From: Bigelowiella natans CCMP2755
Taxonomy: Eukaryota > Cercozoa > Chlorarachniophyceae
Length of the DNA stretch: 64,000 bases
Assembly (NCBI GenBank): GCA_000320545.1
Contig: ADNK01002372.1
Location: 1-64,000 of the forward strand
Reading direction: 5' to 3'
The notes under the pieces are model-generated. The model worked only from the letters and a program-made list of their open reading frames with translations. It ran no database searches and was not told the DNA's origin. This document shows positions 48,939 through 60,548 of the stretch, piece by piece. Both the position numbers and the translations under genes were made by a program. The first letter of the stretch is position 1; every line of letters starts with the position of its first letter.

Positions 48939-51900
48939 AGTGTTGGGTTAGATATTCGTGGTATGACCACATTACTGCTTCCCCATTATCATTCTAAAAC
49001 TGAAATGTGTAACAACGATAGGCCAAGGTGGAGAGTTGGTCGACGACGTTGTGGGTCAATCTTGACGCAAAGGTTATTGAGAAGGGCAGCAAGGCTATGG
49101 TGAAGATTGCGAAAGAAGCACCAGAGGAATTAAAGCAATACAACTGCTTTGTTGCACTCAAGGATACTATCGATGGATTTCGAAACTCTGTTCCATTATT
49201 TTCAGCTCTCAAATCTGATACAATGCGACCTCGGCATTGGAAACAAGTAGAAGTTTTCTCTGGTATCGAAATTGACATGAATCCCGCTACCTTCAACTTG
49301 AAGATTTTGTTTGCAATGAAGCTACATCGTTTTAAAGATCAAATTTTAGAAATGGTCGCTGCCAGTAGAGGAGAGGCAGGCATTGAAAAATCGTTACAAG
49401 AAATATCAGTTTACTGGAAGAAGGTGTTTTTCACTCTTCGCCCTTACAAGGAGAACCCTGCCAAAGGGTACTTGCTTGACGATCCAGCAGATATCTGCAT
49501 GCAGATTGAAGATAACTCGATGACCCTCGCGGGCATGTCTGCGTCACCTTTTGCAGGAGCCCATTCACGGGCACTTAGGCAATGGGAGGGAGACCTCAAT
49601 CTTGTAAACGAATGTATATCCGCTTGGAAAACGGTGCAGATGAAATGGACCTATTTGGAAGGCATTTTCATGGATTCTGATGATATTCGCATGCAGTTGC
49701 CGAAGGCGGCCAAGAAATTCGAGAAGGTAAACGCCTCTTTCAAGAAGATAATGATAGAGACCAAGCAAAACCCAAATGTGATCTCAACGTGTAAGATAGA
49801 AGGCAGGTTAGAGGGATTGCAGAATCTCAGCAAGGAGTTGGATCAATGTCAAAAGAAACTATCGGACTATCTTGAGCGGAAGAGGTGCTTATTCCCTAGA
49901 TTCTTCTTCATTTCAGATGACGAACTTCTCTACATCCTTGGAAGCTCTGATCCTACCAAAATCCAAACTCACATGCCAAAGCTCTTCGCGAATGCAAAAT
50001 CTTTGAAATTTGTGAGGGGTAACACCGCTGTAGGTGGCATGGCTTCTACCAAGCAAGAAGTGTTTGACTTTAAGAAGGTGGTGAAAATTGAAGGCAAGGT
50101 TGAAGAATGGATGAATGGAGTGGAGTCTGAAATGAAAGCAAGTTTGCACCAGATCACTAAAGAAGCTGTATTCAATTACGCAAATGAAAAAAGAACTGAG
50201 TGGATTTTCGAAAATCTTCAAAGCATCGTTCTTGCTGGCAGTCAAATATGGTGGACTTGGGAAGTAGAAGATGCCTTCAATCAGGTCAAAAAGGGGCACA
50301 AACATGCAATGAAAGCACTTGCGAAGAAGCTTACTTCCCAGCTTAACGACCTTGTTAATGCAATTCGAGGAAATCTTGCGAAGATGCAAAGGCGAAAACT
50401 AAACACCCTGATTATCATTGATGTACATGCGAGGGACATCATTGATTCCTTTGTTAGGGACTCGATCCTCGATGCAACAGAGTTTGCATGGGAATCTCAG
50501 CTACGCTTTTACTGGGAGAGAAAGGTAGACGATATTCGGATTCGTCAATGCACTGGAAATTTCTCGTTTGGATACGAATATATGGGTCAAGATGGGCGTT
50601 TGGTCATCACCCCCCTCACGGATAGATGCTACATGACGTTAACACAAGCTTTGACCTTTCATCTCGGTGGATCTCCTGCTGGTCCTGCAGGAACAGGAAA
50701 AACAGAGACTGTAAAAGACCTCTCAAAGGCCATGGGCCTCATCTGCATTGTTACTAATTGTGGAGAAGGTTTGGACTTCAGAGCGATGGGGTCCATTTTC
50801 TCTGGATTAGCGCAAACAGGCGCATGGGGATGTTTCGATGAGTTTAATCGAATCAACATTGAGGTTCTTTCAGTCGTCTCCACTCAGTTGAGAACCATTC
50901 AAAATGCTCTCCATGCTAATGTCAAACGTTTTGAGTTTTGTGGTAAAGAAATAAACCTAAATCCAACTGTCGGTTTCTTTGTCACGATGAACCCTGGGTA
51001 TGAAGGACGTACAGAGCTTCCCGACAATCTCAAAGCCATGTTCCGACCTGTTACTATGATTCGTCCTGATTTGCAACAAATTTGTGAAATTATGCTGTTC
51101 TCCGAGGGATTTAATGGCGCTAGAGCATTGGCTAAGAAGATGACAGTGCTATACAGTCTCGCTCAGGGTCAGCTCTCGAAACAACATCATTACGATTTCG
51201 GACTGAGGGCATTGAAGTCTGTGCTTGTCATGGCAGGGCAGCTGAAGCGTGCAACGCCCGAATTCGCGGAAGATTTAGTCTTGATGAGAGCTCTGAGAGA
51301 CATGAACACGCCGAAATTTATTTTCGAGGACGTACCTTTATTTAAAGGATTACTGAACGACCTCTTTCCTGGTGCAAACTTGAAGCGTGTGGTAAACAAG
51401 CAACTGAAGGAAGCTGTGACAACGCAGCTTGTCGCAGGACTTTACAAACATGATGACGATGTTGTATTCACAAAGCAGGTAGATAAAGTAATGCAACTTT
51501 ATGAGACCATGCTTACGCGCCACACAACTATGGTCGTGGGGCCTACTGCCGGTGGGAAATCGCTGGTTATTGACACGTTAGCAAAGGCCCAGACAAAAGG
51601 ATTTGGCCTGAAAACGACCTTATTTCCTATCAATGCGAAATCCATGACCCTTCCTGAACTCTACGGTGTTATGGATCCCGCCACCCGTGATTGGACCGAT
51701 GGCCTTATTTCAAAAACATTTCGTGATCTAAACCAACCTTTGCCGGAAGGAGTTGACGAAGCAAGATACATTGTTTTTGATGGCGATGTGGATGCTCTTT
51801 GGGTAGAAGACATGAATAGTGTTATGGACGACAACAAGACACTAACACTTCCAAATGGTGAGCGTATCAGGCTTGAGGATCACTGCAAGTTACTTTTTGA

Positions 51901-54900
51901 AGTTGGTGACCTGCAGTTTGCATCTCCCGCTACTGTAAGTCGTTGTGGTATGGTGTACGTTGATCCAAAAGACTTGCGTCACAAACCCTATTTCTTCCGT
52001 TGGATGATTCTCAGGACCAAAGATCTTCCACATGATGAGAAAAAGGCCGAGGAAGTTCCCGATTACAAATCGCGAAGGGACACTCAGCGTGAAATTTTGA
52101 TGTCATTTTATGACAAGTACATAGATAGATGTATCACTTTTGCTTTGGAAGGCATTGTAGATGGGTCTCAAATTGAAGGCGGTTCTTTAGACCTCCTCGT
52201 CCCTTTGACATCTCTCGGCCTTGTTAAGCAATGCTGCACTCTCTTCAACTCTATTTTGCCCTCGCAGCCAGGAGCAAAAGATCCACCGGAAGAGAAACCA
52301 AAACTGATGGAAAAGGCATTCGTATTTGCACTTACCTGGTCTGTTGGTGGATGTTTGAGCGCTCCAAGTAGGGAAAGATTCAACGAATTCTTGAAAGACA
52401 TCGCCAGTGGTAGGACACCAGGAGGAGCTCTGTACGATTACAAATTTAATCCTGAGAAGAATGAATGGGTAAAATGGCAGGATTTGGTTACAGAATATGT
52501 TCCACCAGAACCTTTCCAATTTTCTAAAATATTAGTCCCTACATCTGACACAGTAAGGTACAGATACATCCTGGAAAAAGTCGTCAAGAGTAAGACTCCT
52601 ATTTTATTTACTGGAGAGTCAGGAACTGCGAAGACTGTTATTATGAAAGACTTCATGGAGAATGGACTCAACCAGGACAGATACGCTAGCATGGCGATAA
52701 ACTTTAGCTCGCGGACATCAAGTCTCGATGTGCAGAATTCGATTATGGCCTCTGTTGAAAAACAATCTGGGGCAAACTATGCTCCAAAAGGGGGTAAACG
52801 CATGTTAGTGTTCGTTGACGATCTTAACATGCCATTCGTTGACAAATATAATACACAGCAGCCTAACGCCTTGCTCAAGTTTCTCATTGAACGAAATCAG
52901 CTTTTTGATAGAACTTCTGAGAATCCTGACAACATTATGCAAAAGCAAATGATAAGAGACCTTCTCTTTTCTGCCGCAATGGCTCCGCCTGGAGGTGGAA
53001 GAAATAGTGTAGATCCACGGTTTATCTCCCTCTTCAATGTCGTATCGTTCACATTCCCACCAAAACAAGCCCTAAAGCACATCTACTCGTCTATTATTGC
53101 TGCACACGTTGAAAACTTTGAGGGAGCAGTCCAGGAAGCAGCAAATAAAGTCACTTCTATGACGCTTGCTCTCTATGAGCAGCTTGGTAAGAACTTCAAA
53201 CGTACCCCTGCAAAGTTCCATTACGTGTTCAATCTGAGAGATTTGTCCAGGGTATATGAGGGAATACTTCAGAGTACTCCTGACGTATTTAAGACAGCCG
53301 CATCTTTCATACGATTGTGGAGAAGCGAAAATATGCGCATTTTTCACGACCGCCTAGTGAGTAACGAAGATCGTAAGAAAATGGTGAGAGTCATTGATGA
53401 TCTTGCGATTGGAGAATTCCCTGGAGAATCTGCTGAAATCCAAAGAGAACCCTGCATATTTGGCGACTTCAAGTACGTGGGAGACGCAAAAATGGAGGGA
53501 GAACCTAGATTGTACGAAGAGATCGACGACTTTAAATTAGTCGAGAAGATTTTCATGGGTGTTCTCGATGAACATAACGAGGATTCTGAAGAGAAAATGA
53601 ACCTCGTTCTATTCCAAGACGCTCTTGACCATCTTGTACGCATACATCGTATTTTGAAGATGCAGCGAGGCAATGCTCTCTTAGTGGGGGTGGGGGGCTC
53701 TGGAAAGCAAAGTCTAGCTAAACTTGCAGCATGGACTGCAGGATACGAAATATTCCAGATAACCCTCACGCGTACGTACGGAGAAGACGATTTTCGGGAA
53801 GATCTTAAAAAGTTGTATGAGCTCCTTGGTGCTAAAGACGGTGGAAAACCTGTCGTATTTCTTTTTACCGACGCCCATGTTAAGGATGAGAACTTTCTCG
53901 AAATGATCAACAATATGCTTACGTCGGGTATGGTTCCTGCGCTTTTCTCTGCAGACGAGAAAGCCCCACTGATTGATGCGGTAACCAAGGAGTGTAAAGC
54001 CGCTGGAATTGCTCCAAATCGGGAAAATTGCTGGAACTTTTTTGTGGATAAATGCAGAAACAATCTGCACATCGTTTTGTGCATGTCACCTTCGGGAAAT
54101 ACATTGCGTATTAGATGTCGTAATTTCCCTGGATTAGTGAGTAATACCATCATTGACTGGTTTTTCCCTTGGCCTCACTCTGCTTTGGAGGTTGTTGCGA
54201 CTCATTTTCTGAAAGAAGAGAAACTTCCAGAGGCACACCGAAAAAATATCATTGAACATATGGTTACCGTACATCTGGGTGTACAGAATTATTCAAAGAA
54301 ATTCGAAATTGAGTTGCGACGCTCAAACCACGTCACGCCTAAGAACTACTTGGACTATCTGAATGCGTACAAACTTACTCTCAAAGATAAGCTTGGTGAG
54401 AATCAAAGGCTGTACAAGCGGCTCGACGACGGTCTTAGCAAGCTTTTGGGAGCAGAGAAAGATGTCAAACGGTTGCAAGAGGAGATCAACGTTGCGAAAG
54501 TGGAGGTTGACAAAGCTTCCAAGACGACAGTTGAGTTAATTGAAAACATTGAAATCGCTACTAAGGAAGCGAACGTGCAGAAGGAAGAAGGCATGGAGTT
54601 AGAGAAGGAGCTCAAGGCAAAACAAGTAGTCATTGAGAGAGAAAGAGAATCAGCAAATAAGGATCTTGCCGCTGCTGAACCGGTACTTCAGGCTGCTGCT
54701 GATGCATTAGAGGAATTAAAGAAGAACAAGGAGAAGATTGATGAGCTAAAAGCATACGCTAACCCTCCGGAGTTAGTGAAGAGGGTGTTACAATGCGTGT
54801 TAGAGCTGCATCCTACTTCTGCAGACGCTAGTGGAGGCTGGGCTGCAGCTAAAGGAATGATGGGTGATACTAAATTCCTACCGAAACTTATCGGCTATAA

Positions 54901-57900
54901 AAAGGACGACATAAAATCTAAATGGATCAAGGCAGTCCAGAAAATTGTTAAAAGCGATAAAGCACTACGAAGTGTAGAATTCATGAGGTCTAAATCTTTG
55001 GCAGCAGCCGCTATGCTTCAGTGGGTTCTGGCTATTTTAGAATACTATGCTGTTGCGCAAACTGTAGAGCCTAAGAAGAAGAAAGTTGCAAAGATGGAAC
55101 AGGAAGCCTTCAAAGGTGCTACAAAACTCAAAAATACTCAAAAGAAAATTATGAAGCTGGAGAAGGCAATCGAAGAGAAAGCAAAGGAATTGAAAGAGGC
55201 ACAAGACAAATCTGAAATGCTCACAAAAAAGCAAAAAAAGATGGCCGAAAATCTTGTCGCTGCTGAACAACTAATTAGTGGACTGGCAAACAATAAAGTC
55301 AGGTGGAATGAAAACAGGGCCTCTTTCGCAGAAAAGAATGAGTTACTTGTTGGTGACTGCCTCATTGCCGCAGCTTTCCTCTCATATTCCGGTGCTTTCA
55401 ACTTCCAGTATAGGAAAACAATGATTTACGACGACTTCTGTGCAAACCTAAGAGCTTTGAAGGTGCCTATGTCTGAGGATTTTTCAGTATCAAACTTGTT
55501 AGCATCTGGTGTGGAGAAAGCGAAGTGGAGATCGGAAGGACTGCCCCCTGATGAACTTTCGATTCAAAATGGTATTCTTACGATTCGAAGCACAAGATTT
55601 CCTCTTTGTATTGACCCACAGTTGCAAGCATCCAACTGGATCAAGCAACGAGAGAAGAGCATTAGCGCAAAAACGCTTCAAATAGCAACGTTTAGGGATG
55701 ATGGGTTCATGAAGAAACTTGAGACTGCAGTACAATACGGATATGGATTTATCTTTGAAAACGTGGGAGAAGAAATAGATCCAATTGTCAACCCAATATT
55801 GGAAAAGAAATACACCGAAAAGAATGGGCAAAAAATCATTGTTCTAGGCGATAATGAAGTTCCATGGGATGATAATTTCCGTTTATATATGATATCAAAA
55901 CTAGGTAATCCAAGGTATAGTCCTGAAGTAGCCGGTCGTACTATGATCATCAATTACACTGTGACCTTGAAAGGACTCGAAGATCAGTTGTTGAGTTTCG
56001 TGATTGGCCATGAGCGCCCAGAATTGCAAAAGATCAGCAATGAACTCGTTCAAACCATTAGCAAGAACAATATTCTCCTCAACCAGCTTGAGGACAGCAT
56101 CCTGACGGACTTGTCAAATTCAGACGCTGACATATTAGAGAACAGGGCTTTAATTAAATCACTTCAAGAAGCTCAAAAAAAGAGTGGAAGTATTAGCAAA
56201 GACTTAAAGGAAAGCGAACAAACTCAAAGAGAGATTCTTGAAACAACAAGTAAATACCGCCCATCGGCAAAGAGAGGCTCTATTCTCTTCTTCTCAATCT
56301 CAAAGCTTTCTGAGATTTCCAAAATGTATGAGTTCTCTTTAGCTGCTTACCTCGTGGTATTCCTGAAAGCACTAGATAATTCTGACAAAGATAATGACAT
56401 TGAAAAGAGAGTGGCAAATATCGTCACAACTCTCACGGATAATGTTTACGACTATGTCTGTACTGGAATATTTGAGAAGCATAAGTTGATGTATTCTGCA
56501 CAACTTACGTTTATGATTATGCAAGGGGAAGAGAAGCTTGGCAATCCCCAAGAACTAGATTTTTTCCTTAAAGGAAATATATCACTTGATACGATTGATA
56601 AGGAACCGCCTGCACCATGGATTTCTGCTGCTGGTTGGAAAGATCTTCATAGATTAGCAACTATTGAGGGCTTTGAGGAGATATTTACTAGCATTAAGAA
56701 GGAGCTTCCTGCATGGGAAAAATGGTATGCTCTTGAAAATCCTGAAGAATCTAAGATGCCATCGGAGTATAGCGAGAAGCTGACTCCTCTACAGCAGTTG
56801 CTAATTTTGCGCTGTTTCCGTCAGGATCGTGTGAGTAGTGGTATTCGCAACTTCGTTATTAAGGAGATGAAATCCACAAAGTATGTGACACCTCCTGTTC
56901 TCGAGTACAGTAGAATATACAATCAAAGCACTAGGGTTACACCTGTGGTCTTCATTCTTTCTCCTGGTGCTGATCCGGGGGGAGAACTTCAAAAGCTTGG
57001 AGCTAGGATGAATTTTTTCCCCGGAAAGTTCCACGAACTGGCACTTGGTCAAGGCCAAGCAGAAGCAGCTCAGAACCTGCTAGATATGGGATCAAAGAAG
57101 GGGCATTGGGTTATCCTTCAAAACTGCCACCTTATGCTTTCATGGCTTCCTACATTGGAGAAATGGCTTGAATCCCTCGCAACGAGAACGCCTCACGAGG
57201 ACTTCCGGTTATGGCTGACAACAGACCCAACCCCTAAGTTTCCTCTTTCTATTCTGCAAATGTCGCTGAAAGTGGTAACAGAGCCTCCAGATGGACTCAA
57301 ACTTAACATGCAAGGATCATACTCTAAAATCACTCAAGAAGAATTGGATGAATGCCCTCACGATGCATACAGACCATTAGTCTTCGTCCTTTCCTTCTTC
57401 CACGCAGTGGTGCAGGAAAGACGTAAGTACGGGAAGGTTGGATGGAACGTTGCTTACGACTTCAATGACTCTGACTTTTCCGTCTCAAAGCAGCTTCTTG
57501 GAATGTATTTAACCAAGTCATTCATAAATAAAGATGAAAACATTCCATGGGGTTCATTGAGATATCTGATAGGGCAAGCAATGTACGGAGGTCGTGTGAC
57601 GGATGACTATGATAGGCGTATCCTTGTCACATACCTTGAGGAGTACATGGGAGATTTTCTTTTTGATGATTGCCAGCCTTATTTCTTTGCTAGAACAGAT
57701 AAGTTTGACTACAAGGTCCCCGAGCTTGGAAGTATCGACAACTACAACAACGCCATTCGTCAATTACCGGATGTAAACTCGCCTGTTGTGTTTGGGCTTC
57801 ATCCAAATGCAGAGATTCAATATAATACAAATACAGCGAAAACGATTTGGTCTGATTTGATCAGCCTTCAACCTCGATCAGCAGGTGCAGGAGGCGGAAA

Positions 57901-59199
57901 ATCTCGAGAAGAACATATCAAAGAAACTGCAGAAGCTCTACTGAAACAAGTTCCTCCTCCTGTGGACCTCCTTGTCACTCGTAAGATGTTTGAAAGGCTT
58001 AGAAGAAATCAAGTCCAATCTAAAACACGTAAAAATAAAGCAAAAGCAAAGGCTGCAAAAAGAATCGTGTCAAAGCGAGGAGGGAAAAAGAGTCGAGGAA
58101 AGGGGGGAGAAAAGAAGAAAGAAGGAGGGTCTAATTTTGATTTGTCGTTGCTTCTCCCACCAACTACGGTAATAGCAAAATAGGCTACTTAAATTTATCA
58201 TCCTTAAATTTTGGTCTGATATCATTTATCTAATGAATGCTGTCTGTCAGGTTGTGTTGCTTCAAGAGCTAGAGAGATGGAATGCCTTGTGTACAAAAAT
58301 GGCGGAACTGCTAGATCTACTTCTGAAAGCCCTGAAAGGGGAAGTAGGAATGTCTCAAGATTTAGATGATTTATCGTTTTCTTTGTTCAACGGATTGCTT
58401 CCTGCTCCTTGGCGCAAGTTGGCCCCCGGAACCCAGAAGAAACTAGGGTAAATGATCTTCTAGTTGCTTGCTGCTTCCCCATCACATTACATATATTACT
58501 AACACTGTGTTTGTTTTCATTCAATTTCTTCTATTCCAGTGGGTGGATGGTCCATTTCCAAAGACGGCGTGCACAATATGAAGATTGGTTGAAACACAAA
58601 AAGGATCCAAAGGTGGTGTGTGTTGGAAATGTGATAGATCATTTGTATTGAGTTCAAGATATCTTTCCTCTTATCAAGTATATTACTCATCGTTATTGCC
58701 TCATACAATGCGTGATGTGAATAATGATGATGCCATCACATAGGTAATGTGGTTGTCCGGGCTGCACATTCCTGAGTCATATCTTACGGCTTTAATTCAA
58801 ACCACCTGTCGCGAAAAAGGATGGCCCTTAGATAAGAGTGTGATGTACACTTCGGTTACAAAGTTTGAGGATGAAGATGATGTCAAAGAAAAACCAGAAC
58901 AGGGGTGCTACATAACTGGGCTATACCTAGAAGGAGGTGGTTGGGACATCAAGAAGGCTTGCATCTGCCCCCAAAAACCAAAAAAATTGGTGGAGAATCT
59001 TCCGATATTGCAAGTCACACCGATCGAGAGTAATAAGCTAAAACTCCAGAATACCTTCCGCACTCCTGTGTACGTAACACAAAATAGACGCAATGCGATG
59101 GGCGTTGGTTTAGTGTTCACGGCGGATTTAGCGACAGAGCAACATATAAGTATGTGGGTTCTTCAAGGAGTTGCTCTTTGCCTTAATATCGCAGACTAG
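43800..59199 (+). CDS. Axonemal dynein heavy chain (possibly DNAH10/I1-beta-like)
   Basis: AAA+ motor of ciliary inner or outer arms. Nine exons: 43800-43910, 43985-44108, 44201-44298, 44370-44684, 44888-48817, 49022-58168 (9.1 kb), 58251-58447, 58540-58612, 58744-59199; 4816 aa. The tail covers residues 1 to about 1850. P-loops: AAA1 GPAGTGKTETVKDL (about 2080), AAA2 GPTAGGKS (about 2366), AAA3 GESGTAKTVIM (about 2724), AAA4 GVGGSGKQSLAKLAAW (about 3082). A coiled-coil stalk with the microtubule-binding tip lies at about 3290-3600, then AAA5-6 and a C-terminal domain (SGLHIPESYLTAL, GLYLEGGGWD). AAA3 and AAA4 wording resembles DNAH10-type chains, but the subtype is inference. Unusual: a Ser/Arg-rich insertion in the tail (46390-46610) and a Lys/Arg-rich insertion near the C-terminus (57990-58130). 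Intron 4 and intron 5 contain CA and TA/GT runs. Confidence 0.97.
44829..44879. repeat. (CA)n microsatellite just upstream of a dynein acceptor
   Basis: About 50 bp of CA repeat ending 8 bp before the AAATCAG acceptor at 44887, where a polypyrimidine tract would normally lie. Confidence 0.95.
48877..48938. repeat. (TA)n(GT)n compound microsatellite in dynein intron 5
   Basis: About 37 bp TA followed by about 25 bp GT, within the 204-bp intron 48818-49021. Confidence 0.95.
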
Positions 59200-59637
59200 T
59201 CTGTGTAGTTGGACCGAATGACATGGGGCAATGAAACAATTTTTTTGTTGTATTCTAAAATTCATGTGCTCTTTCTACCTTTGACGGTCTCATGCATGCA
59301 CAATGAGATGCATCATCTTTCGATCAGCAAATCGTGCATTCTACCGCTGGATGCATTTGCTAAGACGTGTCTACACTAGTACAGCTAGACAGCTAGAGCA
59401 CGAAGCACACGGTTAACGATGTGTTTCGCACATATTGTACAACATGCAAGTCACTAAGTGCAATGCATCATGCATTGCATAGCTACGCTCTTGAGGATGG
59501 CCATTGAACAAATTTGATTTGATTCATTGCATCCGTCCCACATGGTAGCATGGCTAAATGCTAGGATGGCCTAGCTAGCTAGCGCAAGGCGCACGGCTCA
59601 TTGCAACTGTCGTATGCACTGATGCGCATGTGTGATC

Positions 59638-59845
59638 GAGACGGATGCAATGAAGTGTATAGACTAAATTGTTTCAATAGTCATCCTAATGTAGCTATCT
59701 AGCTATGCAAAGCAGCGGCTACGTACAGCTAGACGACAGCGCTTATGTTGTATCTATTTGTCTCCGCTTTCACTTGTTTCATGCATTTGAAAGCATCTGC
59801 ATCCTGTCGTCGATGTCTCGCAGTATCGTACGCGCAGCATCGACG
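59638..59845 (+). repeat. Dispersed hairpin repeat, copy B
   Basis: Begins GAGACGGATGCAATGAAGTG. It has CCTAATGTAGCT, an 8-bp insertion, then ATGCAAAGCAGCGGCTAC, a second insertion and ACAGCGCTTATGTTGTATC. Both insertions contain CTAGCT/CAGCTAG words. It matches copy A over nearly its full length, to ACGCGCAGCATCG. Confidence 0.85.
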
Positions 59846-59902
59846 AGTGTGCGACATTGAACCAACAATCGCACTTATTGATCTCACAGCACACATAGTC
59901 TC

Positions 59903-59906
<4 letters not shown>

Positions 59907-59945
<39 letters not shown>
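59907..59945. repeat. (TA)n microsatellite next to hairpin repeat copy B
   Basis: About 38 bp of TA, interrupted once. It follows copy B, whereas in copy A the TA run precedes the repeat. Confidence 0.93.
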
Positions 59946-60146
59946 GGCGTACACAGCTAGTAGCATTGCAGTCAAGATGACTGGAATGATCAAGCTTAGC
60001 ACACCTCTATAATGTGCACTCGTGTGCACGAGCAAGCCGTACGTTTGCGCCTCGAAAATGCTTCGTGTATAGCATCGTGGCAAATATTGTCCATGCATGC
60101 ATGCTTCCTTGGTGATGTGGCAATGGTTCTATCTGAGTAGCGATAT

Positions 60147-60514
60147 TTAAGCTGCGGCAGCTGGGAGAGAAACCTTTCGTCGTAATGATGATGTCCCCGT
60201 GTGATCAATCCTCCGAATCTAAATCAATGGCAAACAATAGATGATATCGTATTGAAGCTCAGCATTTTCATCGTCATTCAAGCATGAATAACCTTGATGG
60301 GCATTTCCTCTATTACGTACACGTCCTCAGTATTCCTATTGCCTTCATAGGATGTACGATGTTGTTGATTCAACTTAGTAGTAGCAATGTTTGAGTGCAT
60401 AGTACGAGTTTGTGGTATTATCTTCTTGTGCGTCTGATGTAGAGTAGTAGTAGCGTCGTCTGGTCGTGAATAGTTTTGCACCCATGCCCTTGGTTCATGA
60501 TGATGGGGAGATCT

Positions 60515-60548
<34 letters not shown>

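Larger units (their letters stand above)
59200..60146. other. Convergent intergenic island, dynein (+) / low-complexity protein (-)
   Basis: About 950 bp between two gene 3' ends, rich in TGCATG, GCTAGC and CTAGACAGC words. It contains copy B of the dispersed hairpin repeat (59638-59845) and a TA run (59907-59945). No gene motif was found. Confidence 0.7.

Noticed and set aside
58169-58183. Dynein stop at 58183 (chain ending VIAK)
   Set aside because: A GTAATA donor at 58169 and in-phase exons at 58251, 58540 and 58744 supply the conserved dynein C-terminal domain.
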